The translations under genes and the position numbers were made by a program. Under the pieces are notes generated by a model. It searched no databases. It saw only the letters and a program-made list of their open reading frames with translations, and had not been told where the DNA came from. From Candidatus Bathyarchaeota archaeon (GTDB lineage Archaea; Thermoproteota; Bathyarchaeia; Bathyarchaeales; Bathycorpusculaceae), in assembly GCA_013330975.1 (NCBI GenBank), contig DUHG01000070.1, positions 1-5,257 on the forward strand: DNA of 5,257 nt, in the 5' to 3' direction. This document shows positions 1 to 5,102 of this stretch, piece by piece; position 1 is the first letter of the stretch, and each line of letters begins with the position of its first letter.

Positions 1-138
1 TACTCGGCTGATTGGTCTAGGGCTTTCTCTGTTGTAAGCCTTCACGATGTCCTTCGACTTGGAATGCTCCACCGTGCAGTAAACCTCACATAATCCGCAA
101 CCCATACACACTTCTTCTCTGGCAACGATTCTTTTCAT
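1..138 (-). CDS. 4Fe-4S ferredoxin-type protein, N-terminal part (runs off left edge)
   Basis: Reading the minus strand from the ATG at 138-136 gives 46 residues and stays open to the window edge. Residues 11-21 form C-x2-C-x2-C-x3-C (cysteines 11, 14, 17 and 21), the classic ligand set of a 4Fe-4S cluster, so the protein is very likely an electron-transfer iron-sulfur protein or small subunit. The start is well fixed: an in-frame TAA lies directly before the ATG (141-139), and a GGAGG Shine-Dalgarno site sits 7 bases upstream. The first cysteine comes after only ten residues, as in ferredoxin-like subunits such as the HycB/DmsB type and the small Fe-S partners of aldehyde ferredoxin oxidoreductases. 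The next residues (VEHSKSKD) fit that group better than a minimal two-cluster ferredoxin, but the rest of the protein is outside the window, so the partner enzyme cannot be named. It is divergent from the AbrB-PhoU regulator gene. Confidence 0.85.
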   Translation of the reverse strand, partial: MKRIVAREEVCMGCGLCEVYCTVEHSKSKDIVKAYNRESPRPISRV

Positions 139-145
139 TTAGGCG

Positions 146-150
146 CCTCC
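146..150 (-). promoter_or_regulatory. Ribosome binding site of the ferredoxin-type gene
   Basis: On the minus strand this reads GGAGG, a perfect match to the archaeal anti-Shine-Dalgarno sequence. It lies 7 bases before the ATG at 138 and decides that start. Confidence 0.8.
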
Positions 151-348
151 AAAGCTGTAGGAGCGTGAGCAAATGATCAACGTCCAGTGCAACATGTTGT
201 AAACTATGTATTCTTGCACGGTTTCACTGCTCGAACGTTTTACTATGCTATTGCTATTTTGGACAAAAGTGAACTCCACTTTATCTCACTTTTTCCTGGA
301 TTTTACCCATGGAATATCACATTTTCTATATAACCATATTGAAAATCA

Positions 349-356
349 TTTATATG
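349..356 (+). promoter_or_regulatory. Putative TATA box for the AbrB-PhoU gene
   Basis: TTTATATG is preceded by the purine-rich GAAAATCA, which could act as a BRE. A transcript starting about 25 bases downstream (near 378) would have a leader of about 30 bases before the ATG at 408. An alternative TATA-like stretch lies at 325-333, so the choice between the two is uncertain. Confidence 0.45.
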
Positions 357-396
357 TAAGGTAACGTATAGCACAATCTATATGAAACATATATTT

Positions 397-401
397 GGTG
401 A
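397..401 (+). promoter_or_regulatory. Ribosome binding site of the AbrB-PhoU gene
   Basis: GGTGA matches the core of the archaeal Shine-Dalgarno consensus (GGAGGTGA) and lies 6 bases before the ATG at 408. It supports that ATG, although a GTG directly follows it as codon 2. Confidence 0.6.
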
Positions 402-407
402 CCATTA

Positions 408-1511
408 ATGGTGGAGAAAGACCTAGGGTATCGCAGAGTTCAATGCACAGGCAGAGGTTCTTACATAATATCTCTTCCCAAAGAGTGGGTTGAAGATATC
501 GGGCTGAAACGAGGAAATGAGATCGATTTCAGTGTTCAAAGCGATTCCTCTTTGGCTCTAGTTCCAAGAAAACTCAAAGAAAAAAGAGGGGAAGACGAAG
601 GTACTAAGTTAAAGGAGTATTTCGTAAATGTCGACCCAAAAGATGAAAAAGAAGCTACCTTCCGTATGGTAAGGGCGCTGTATGCAATAGGCGCTGACAT
701 AATACACATACACTTTAAAAGTGAAGAAGAGGCATCGAAGTACAAGACAGAAACCATGGATTTTGCCAGAAACACATTCCTAGGCTCAGAGGTCATCGAC
801 GAAACTCCCGACGAAATCACCCTGCAAATACTGATCAGACACACAGAATTTCCAATAGAGAAAGCGGTTCGAAGAATGGCCGTAGTAGCTCTCTCGGCCA
901 ACAAAGATGCCATCGAGGCCTTTAAAAACCGAAGCGTTTCCTTATTCGAGAGCGTTATCAAAGCATACAACGACGTAAATCGCCTGGGATTGTACATTGT
1001 TAGACAGCTAAAATATGGTATTGAGCGCAATTTTTTCAGAGAGTTAGGATTCAAAACTCCCAAAGAGTTCCTTCTATATCGTATAGCTGTCAACGAAGTT
1101 CAAAACATAGGGGAGGACGCATTGAACATAATCAACAATTTGGGAGCCTTCCAGAAGATGATTGATGACGGAACACTTTTTGTGAAAGACCCCATCGATG
1201 AAGAGATACATGGGCAGCTTATGTACTTTAATTCCATGGCACAACAGCTTTTCGAAGATGCCATAAAAGCTATGTTTAAGCGAGAGTACAAGGATGCTGA
1301 AAAGCTAATTACCCGTCGCGAAAGCTTCGTTCCATTGGAGAATGAGCTAATTATGCTAATGTCCGCGAAAAAACTGGATCCAAACGTTGCCTCAGTATTA
1401 AGACTAATATTTGACAGTTCAAGAAGAATAATGGATTACAGCCGTAACATGGCAGAGCTGACGCTAAACAGAACAGTGGAAGAAATCTGTTCAACACTCA
1501 CATTCAAATAG
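408..1511 (+). CDS. AbrB/SpoVT-domain, PhoU-domain phosphate-uptake-type regulator
   Basis: The product has 367 residues. Residues about 7-54 form an AbrB/SpoVT swapped-hairpin DNA-binding domain: the core RRVQCTGRGSYIISLPKEWV is followed by a GLKRGNEIDF strand and a closing LALVPRK, as in AbrB-type transcription factors. After a charged linker (about 55-70), the rest is mostly helical and PhoU-like, with two repeats. Diagnostic stretches are DVNRLGLYIVRQLKYG at about 189-204 and SSRRIMDYSRNMAELTLNR at about 337-355. PhoU proteins usually repress or gate phosphate transport in response to the Pst system or the PhoR kinase. Archaeal AbrB-PhoU fusions are thought to bind DNA directly, so a role as a soluble phosphate-responsive regulator is an inference. 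No pst or pit transporter gene is visible nearby. The length is typical for such fusions and the gene appears intact. The divergent promoter region could be its own control target. Confidence 0.87.
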   Translation: MVEKDLGYRRVQCTGRGSYIISLPKEWVEDIGLKRGNEIDFSVQSDSSLALVPRKLKEKRGEDEGTKLKEYFVNVDPKDEKEATFRMVRALYAIGADIIHIHFKSEEEASKYKTETMDFARNTFLGSEVIDETPDEITLQILIRHTEFPIEKAVRRMAVVALSANKDAIEAFKNRSVSLFESVIKAYNDVNRLGLYIVRQLKYGIERNFFRELGFKTPKEFLLYRIAVNEVQNIGEDALNIINNLGAFQKMIDDGTLFVKDPIDEEIHGQLMYFNSMAQQLFEDAIKAMFKREYKDAEKLITRRESFVPLENELIMLMSAKKLDPNVASVLRLIFDSSRRIMDYSRNMAELTLNRTVEEICSTLTFK

Positions 1512-1573
1512 AAGGTAGCTTTGCCCCGGAACGTGGAAGCAGAAGCAAAACAAAAAATGTTTAAAGAGAAGCC

Positions 1574-1654
1574 ATGCAAAAAGGTGACATGTCAAAACAA
1601 GAAAACACCAAAACTTGGCTGGAGCATGCAGACTTATGGAAAAACCAAATATGA
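1574..1654 (+). other. Short open frame that may encode the original N-terminus of the next gene
   Basis: This 26-residue frame (ATG at 1574, TGA at 1652-1654) has a second ATG at 1589 and reads MSKQENTKTWLEHADLWKNQ from there, which looks more like a real protein start than the residues above 1636 in the next frame. A TATA-like TTTAAAG at 1560-1566 lies about 26 bases before the ATG at 1589, the spacing expected for a leaderless archaeal transcript. It ends inside the next gene's frame, 3-15 bases after an A5 run (1640-1644). Moving back one base there would join it to the longer frame. The join is a hypothesis: the fragment is too short to test by eye. Confidence 0.25.
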
Positions 1655-1944
1655 GAAAACTTGGGCAGAAAGAATACTATAAGTGTCCTTTACCTCATAC
1701 ATACCCAAGACACGAGCAAGCTCTTTTCAAGAACTTTGATTCTCATTTCAACGCTTTCAAGAGTCGCGATGACCATTTCGCATTGCTGAAGCTGCACGAA
1801 CAGTTATCATGGGAGTTTAGGCGTTCAGAATCTGAAAAACGCAATCTCAAAGAAGATGATATAAGGATTATCTCTCTTGAAGCATGGTTGGAAGCAATCA
1901 AGGGAAAGACTGGAAAATCCATCGAAGTAATAACAAAGAAATAG
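1636..1944 (+). CDS. Small protein of unknown function
   Basis: I do not recognise this protein. From the ATG at 1636 it has 102 residues. An alternative TTG at 1615 would add seven residues but has no Shine-Dalgarno site, while a weak GGAG lies 11 bases before 1636. The body is soluble, charged and probably helical, with no membrane segment or signal peptide. It has an early cluster CPLPHTYPRH (one Cys, two His) followed by scattered histidines (SHFN, DDHF, KLHEQ), which might bind metal but match no motif I know. The second half (residues about 62-102) is rich in Lys and Glu and ends in IEVITKK. It lies alone between the AbrB-PhoU gene and the eno cluster, about 120 bases after the former. 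The absence of a good start, together with a plausible N-terminus in another frame just upstream (1574-1654), suggests a frameshift, a sequencing error or a decaying gene. Confidence that it is translated is moderate. Confidence 0.5.
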   Translation: MEKPNMRKLGQKEYYKCPLPHTYPRHEQALFKNFDSHFNAFKSRDDHFALLKLHEQLSWEFRRSESEKRNLKEDDIRIISLEAWLEAIKGKTGKSIEVITKK

Positions 1945-2008
1945 ACGCTGTCTTCGCCTTAAATCTCAGGTTTTGCTGCAGCCATCCGGGAAAAAGTCAC
2001 CTGCTCCG

Positions 2009-2043
2009 CTTACCCTAGTCTGAATAGCTGGGACAAGGGGAAG
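2009..2043 (+). repeat. Imperfect 12-bp inverted repeat (hairpin)
   Basis: The left arm CTTACCCTAGTC (2009-2020) pairs with the right arm GACAAGGGGAAG (2032-2043) at 10 of 12 positions, leaving an 11-base loop. The two mismatches are A-G and A-A. A short T-rich stretch (TTTCTTG, 2044-2050) follows, so it could end transcription from the upstream gene. It could also be part of a small RNA or an operator. It lies 42 bases before the eno TATA box and so would be outside the eno transcript. Confidence 0.45.
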
Positions 2044-2084
2044 TTTCTTGTATGCTTTTCAGCGAAAAACGAAGTTAGTCGCAA

Positions 2085-2092
2085 TTTATAAG
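2085..2092 (+). promoter_or_regulatory. Putative TATA box of the eno-rpsB-memo cluster
   Basis: TTTATAAG is a near-consensus archaeal TATA box. Transcription would start near 2110-2113 and give an 80-base leader before the eno GTG at 2193. It is the only strong TATA element close before eno and suggests the cluster is transcribed separately from the genes to the left. Confidence 0.5.
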
Positions 2093-2181
2093 AGCCATTC
2101 CACAGGTTTCTGCAGGAGTATGGAGCAAAATCCTCTTCCGAAACCTAAAATAAGATCCCTACAAAGAAGTTATACCGCACC

Positions 2182-2186
2182 GAGGA
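2182..2186 (+). promoter_or_regulatory. Ribosome binding site that fixes the eno GTG start
   Basis: GAGGA lies 6 bases before the GTG at 2193. An in-frame TAA at 2151 with no ATG, GTG or TTG between it and 2193 leaves this GTG as the first usable start. Confidence 0.6.
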
Positions 2187-2192
2187 AAAAGC

Positions 2193-3446
2193 GTGTCATC
2201 AATAATCGAAGACCTCATAGCAAGGAAAATCTTCAACAATCGAGGAGAAGAAACTATTGAGGTCGACGTCATAACTACCAGCGGTTTTGGACGGTCTTCA
2301 GCTCCATCCGGAAAAAGCCGTGGAAAAGCTGAGGTCGCTTACTACCCGCAAGGTGGAATTGACGCTGCGCTGAAAAAAATTGACGAATTCATTGCTCCCG
2401 AACTAGCTGGGCTCAACGCTGATTTCCAAGAAGAGGTTGATGATACACTCCACGAGATTGACGGGACTGACAACTTCAAAACGATCGGTGGAAACACAGC
2501 GTTCGCGATTTCACTTGCCAACGCAGAAGCAGCGGCTAACAGCCATGGACAACTCCTTTTTCAGTTTCTAGGCGGAACCTCAGCCAATACCCTTCCTTAT
2601 CCCTTGGGTAATTGCATAAGTGGTGGACAACACGCAAAAGGCAAAGCTCCTGACATACAGGAGTTTCTTGCTCTGCCGCATGGAGCGGACACATTCTTGG
2701 AAGCCGCAATCGCCAACACTCAAATTCACAAGAAAATTGGCGACACACTCAAAAAGAAGAGCACAACTTTTGGGGGAGGAAAAAGCGACGAGGGTGCATG
2801 GATCGCTAACATCAGCAGTGATGAAGCCTTTGAGATTATGGCTAGAACCTGTGAAGAGGTCGCAAACGAACTGGATTTCGAATGCGGATTCGGCATTGAT
2901 GCCGCATCATCTTCTCTTTGGAAGGAAAAGGAAGAGAAGTACGCATATGAACGAGAAGGATGCAAAAGAGATACGGCTGAACAACTGGAATTCATTTTAG
3001 AACTGATAGAGAAATATCATTTGCTCTATGTTGAAGACCCATTCCATGAAGAAGATTACGAAAGTTTCGCAGAACTAACTCGCAAAGCCAAAAATTGCCT
3101 CATATGTGGAGATGACTTATTCACTACGAACAACGAACGGCTAAGCCAAGGAATAAAGCTCAAAGCTGGAAATGCCATAATCATCAAAATCAATCAGATT
3201 GGAACACTCACCGACGCCATAGACACAATTGAAAACGCACAGAGAAATGGGTACGTAACCGTAGTCTCACATCGCTCAGGCGATACATGTGATTGGCACA
3301 TTTCGCATTTGGCGGTAGCATACAAATGCCCAATAATCAAGACAGGCATCGTTGAAGGCACAAGAGTTGCTAAAATCAACGAACTGGCAAGAATTGAGCA
3401 TTTCCTTGGAAATCGAGCCAGAATGGCAGACTTAAAAGTAACATAA
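2193..3446 (+). CDS. eno: Enolase (phosphopyruvate hydratase)
   Basis: Enolase interconverts 2-phosphoglycerate and phosphoenolpyruvate in cytoplasmic glycolysis and gluconeogenesis. The product has 417 residues, the usual archaeal length, starting at GTG. Aligned by eye with yeast enolase, the active site is complete: loop serine S42 (Ser39), H147 (His159), E157 (Glu168), E200 (Glu211), the Mg ligands D236, E281 and D307 (Asp246, Glu295, Asp320), base K332 (Lys345), H360-R361-S362 in SHRSG, and K383 (Lys396). The N-terminal domain spans about 1-130 and the TIM-like barrel the rest. The mobile catalytic loop reads PSGKSRG where most enolases have PSGASTG, and the early DSRG motif is NNRG. The late segment IKTGIVEGTRVAK has the shorter archaeal form. 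The gene is followed after 17 bases by rpsB, a partnership conserved in archaea. It is intact and I have little doubt about its identity. Confidence 0.97.
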   Translation: MSSIIEDLIARKIFNNRGEETIEVDVITTSGFGRSSAPSGKSRGKAEVAYYPQGGIDAALKKIDEFIAPELAGLNADFQEEVDDTLHEIDGTDNFKTIGGNTAFAISLANAEAAANSHGQLLFQFLGGTSANTLPYPLGNCISGGQHAKGKAPDIQEFLALPHGADTFLEAAIANTQIHKKIGDTLKKKSTTFGGGKSDEGAWIANISSDEAFEIMARTCEEVANELDFECGFGIDAASSSLWKEKEEKYAYEREGCKRDTAEQLEFILELIEKYHLLYVEDPFHEEDYESFAELTRKAKNCLICGDDLFTTNNERLSQGIKLKAGNAIIIKINQIGTLTDAIDTIENAQRNGYVTVVSHRSGDTCDWHISHLAVAYKCPIIKTGIVEGTRVAKINELARIEHFLGNRARMADLKVT

Positions 3447-3447
3447 A

Positions 3448-3452
3448 AGGAG
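3448..3452 (+). promoter_or_regulatory. Ribosome binding site that fixes the rpsB TTG start
   Basis: AGGAG lies 2 bases after the eno stop codon and 11 bases before the TTG at 3464. The first ATG in the frame is at 3479, 26 bases from this site, which is too far for normal initiation, so TTG is preferred. Confidence 0.6.
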
Positions 3453-3463
3453 AAAAGAACATT

Positions 3464-4162
3464 TTGTCTGAAGATGAAATGAAAGAATATCAAACTGAGA
3501 CCGAAACCAAAAGCGAGAATGAAACAGAAAACACAGCATCGATAGAAGAGTTGCTACTTCCACGCGATACTCTGCTTTCAGCAGGCATACACATCGGCAC
3601 GAGAATAAAAACGCTCGATATGGAACCTTTCATATACCGAGTGAGACCTGATGGCCTGTTTGTTTTGGATGTAAAGAAAACCGATGACCGAATTCGCGTG
3701 GCCGCAAAGTTTCTAGCAAGATTTGAACACAGCAAAGTAGCAGTTGCTGCAGCAAGACTCTACGCACAAGAACCCATCAAGAAGTACTGCGAAGTTACAG
3801 GAGCAACCCCGATAATTGGCAGATTTATTCCAGGACAGTTGTCCAATCCTCTTTACCCACACAGGATAGAGCCCGAGGTAATCATCGTATCAGACCCCCG
3901 GGCAGACGCACAGGCAGTCAAGGAAGCATCCAACGTAGGAATACCGATCGTTGCCTTATGCAGCACAGACAATGAATTCGCCGGAGTAGACTTTGTTATT
4001 CCGACAAACAACAAAGGCAGAAGAGCACTGGCGGTTGTTTTCTGGCTCCTAGCAAGACAGGTGCTAAGGGAAAGAGGCGAACTTGCTCCGGACAAAGATC
4101 CTTCTGTAACCGTCGAGGATTTTGAGGCAAAGATCTCGAGGGAAGACGAAACGGAAGACTGA
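3464..4162 (+). CDS. rpsB: Small-subunit ribosomal protein S2 (archaeal uS2)
   Basis: S2 is a structural protein of the 30S subunit, near the head-body junction. The 232-residue product shows the archaeal/eukaryotic S2 signature: LLSAGIHIGTRIKT at 37-50, the FIYRVRPDGLFVLDVKKTDDRI block at 56-77 (shown here as a motif, key residues Y59, R61, D63 and D69), GRFIPGQLSNP at 119-129, EPEVIIVSDPRAD at 136-148, and GIPIVALCSTDN at 159-170. The conserved tail FVIPTNNKGRRALAVVFWLLAR runs over about 177-198. Residues 1-29 form a low-complexity, acidic Thr/Glu/Asn extension that is probably disordered, and the C-terminus is also acidic (REDETED). The start is TTG at 3464 with an AGGAG site; an ATG at 3479 would shorten the extension by five residues. 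It sits 17 bases after eno and 7 bases before memo, so all three are probably co-transcribed. Confidence 0.97.
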   Translation: MSEDEMKEYQTETETKSENETENTASIEELLLPRDTLLSAGIHIGTRIKTLDMEPFIYRVRPDGLFVLDVKKTDDRIRVAAKFLARFEHSKVAVAAARLYAQEPIKKYCEVTGATPIIGRFIPGQLSNPLYPHRIEPEVIIVSDPRADAQAVKEASNVGIPIVALCSTDNEFAGVDFVIPTNNKGRRALAVVFWLLARQVLRERGELAPDKDPSVTVEDFEAKISREDETED

Positions 4163-4164
4163 GG
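4161..4164 (+). promoter_or_regulatory. Ribosome binding site of memo
   Basis: GAGG overlaps the rpsB TGA stop codon and lies 5 bases before the ATG at 4170. It favours that ATG over the longer frame that begins with TTG at 4122 inside rpsB. Confidence 0.55.
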
Positions 4165-4169
4165 CTATA

Positions 4170-5024
4170 ATGAAGATTCGGCGCCCGACTCATGCTGGAT
4201 CATTTTATTCAGCTGACGCCGAATCACTCAGAGCTCAGATCGAGAGTTGTTTTGTGCATAGATTCGGTCCTGGAAAGCTTCCTGAAGTGAAAAAAGACAA
4301 ATTGAAGACCGTTATGGGACTAGTTTGTCCTCATGCTGGATACATGTATTCGGGTCCAGTGGCAGCAAATTCATACTACGAGATTGCGGTTGATGGAAAA
4401 CCAGATATTGCAGTAATCTTGGGACCAAATCACACGGGTTATGGAAGTGCGTTATCAGTAATGAACGAGGGTGTATGGCGCACCCCACTAGGAGACGTTG
4501 AGATTGACGCAGAAGTAGCAAATGAATTAACAAAAGAGACGAACATTTTAGACGTAGATGAAGTAGCCCATAAGTATGAGCACTCAATAGAGGTACAGCT
4601 GCCATTCCTGCAATACATGTACACCGATACCTTCAAGCTTGTTCCCATCTGTTACCAAATGCAGGATATGTCTTCAGCTAAAGAGGTTGGAAGTGCCTTG
4701 GTGGAGGTTCTCGCCGACAGAAACGCGGTGATAATCGCCTCTTCAGACTTCACACATTATGAATCCCAGGCAAGAGCAAGCCAAAAAGACAAGGCTGCAC
4801 TCGAAGCTGTCTTGGCACTGGATACAAGAAAATTCATTTCTACTATTGAGAACAAGAATGTAACAGCTTGTGGCTATGGCCCCATAGCAACTTTGATAAC
4901 AGCAGCTAAAGGATTTTCCGCACTAGAAACAAAGCTACTAAGCTACAGGACAAGCGGAGACATAACAGGAGATACTTCAAGCGTTGTTGGCTATGCAGCT
5001 GTAGCCTTCAAAAAGCACAAATAA
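4170..5024 (+). CDS. Memo family protein (AmmeMemoRadiSam system protein B)
   Basis: The 284-residue product matches the MEMO1 family throughout: RRPTHAGSFYSAD (4-16), VCPHAGYMYSGPVAANSYYE (52-71), VILGPNHTGYGSAL (82-95), the YEHSIEVQLPFLQ block (136-148), ASSDFTHYE (190-198) and CGYGPIATLITAAK (234-247). The likely metal ligands are H55, H88 and C234, corresponding to His49, His81 and Cys244 of human MEMO1, and D193 and H196 lie in the same pocket. The fold is related to class III extradiol dioxygenases. In human cells MEMO1 has been reported to bind copper or iron and to act in redox and signalling; the archaeal function is not established. The start is ATG 4170, which leaves 7 bases after rpsB. 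A start at TTG 4122 would overlap rpsB and add 16 basic residues unlike the family. The classical partners AMMECR1 and the radical SAM protein are not in the window. The gene instead lies in an eno-rpsB-mvk setting. Confidence 0.93.
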   Translation: MKIRRPTHAGSFYSADAESLRAQIESCFVHRFGPGKLPEVKKDKLKTVMGLVCPHAGYMYSGPVAANSYYEIAVDGKPDIAVILGPNHTGYGSALSVMNEGVWRTPLGDVEIDAEVANELTKETNILDVDEVAHKYEHSIEVQLPFLQYMYTDTFKLVPICYQMQDMSSAKEVGSALVEVLADRNAVIIASSDFTHYESQARASQKDKAALEAVLALDTRKFISTIENKNVTACGYGPIATLITAAKGFSALETKLLSYRTSGDITGDTSSVVGYAAVAFKKHK

Positions 5025-5043
5025 GCGGCTTTCTGAATTTTGC

Positions 5044-5051
5044 TATATAAA
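5044..5051 (+). promoter_or_regulatory. Putative TATA box for mevalonate kinase
   Basis: TATATAAA lies 20 bases after the memo stop codon. A transcript starting near 5070 would have a leader of about 33 bases that contains the Shine-Dalgarno site. This suggests mvk has its own promoter in addition to any read-through from the eno cluster. Confidence 0.6.
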
Positions 5052-5090
5052 GAACATTTTTATCCAGTTCACATAATATTTCTTCAGGCA

Positions 5091-5095
5091 AGGTG
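5091..5095 (+). promoter_or_regulatory. Ribosome binding site that fixes the mvk GTG start
   Basis: AGGTG lies 7 bases before the GTG at 5103. No ATG in the frame is available nearby, so the GTG start rests on this site and on the match of the protein start to the family. Confidence 0.65.
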
Positions 5096-5102
5096 TAATT
5101 CA

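Larger units (their letters stand above)
139..407. other. Divergent intergenic region
   Basis: This is the non-coding gap between the minus-strand ferredoxin-type gene and the plus-strand AbrB-PhoU gene. It becomes strongly A/T-rich towards 407 and has TATA-like stretches at 325-333 (CTATATAAC, also TATA-like on the minus strand) and 349-356. It also holds a perfect 10-bp palindrome, CAACATGTTG at 190-199, and a group of related 6-mers: AAAGTG at 266-271, CACTTT at 277-282 and CACTTT at 287-292. These could be operator sites, but nothing in the sequence proves it. No RNA gene or extra coding region was seen. Confidence 0.6.
1945..2192. other. Non-coding stretch upstream of eno
   Basis: This 248-base gap holds no convincing gene. 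An open frame at 2048-2260 overlaps the start of eno by 68 bases; its product is dominated by Lys, Arg, Asn and Ser and looks like chance. I found no tRNA T-loop signature and no SRP or RNase P RNA core. What can be seen is an imperfect hairpin at 2009-2043, a TATA box at 2085-2092 and a likely eno leader of about 80 bases. Confidence 0.6.

Noticed and set aside
190..199. Perfect palindrome CAACATGTTG as an operator
   Set aside because: A single 10-bp palindrome is expected by chance at about this scale, and no second copy was seen in the window's non-coding parts.
536..1093. Long minus-strand open frame opposite the AbrB-PhoU gene
   Set aside because: It lies wholly inside a well-supported gene, its product is Ser- and Leu-rich without any family resemblance, and it is best explained as the antisense reading of that gene.
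2009..2045. Possible SRP (7S) RNA: AATAGCTGGGAC resembles part of the 7SL/Alu core in reverse
   Set aside because: The match is short and on the opposite strand, and the conserved SRP helix 8 core with its GGAA loop and AGCAG partner is missing from both strands nearby.
1945..2192. tRNA or C/D box RNA in the non-coding gap
   Set aside because: No GGTTCRA T-loop with pairing arms and no properly spaced RTGATGA and CTGA boxes were found.
2048..2260. Plus-strand open frame of 70 codons ahead of and overlapping eno
   Set aside because: It overlaps the eno start by 68 bases, its product is a low-quality mix of Lys, Arg, Ser and Asn with no recognisable domain, and its start lies before the TATA box at 2085. 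An inner ATG at 2120 has an AGGAG only one base away, which is too close.
2620..3000. Plus-strand open frame of 126 codons within eno
   Set aside because: It is an out-of-frame reading of enolase, whose catalytic residues over the same bases are all intact.
4122..4169. Longer memo start at TTG 4122
   Set aside because: It would overlap the rpsB end and add a basic tail not typical of Memo proteins; the ATG at 4170 has its own GAGG and fits the family start.
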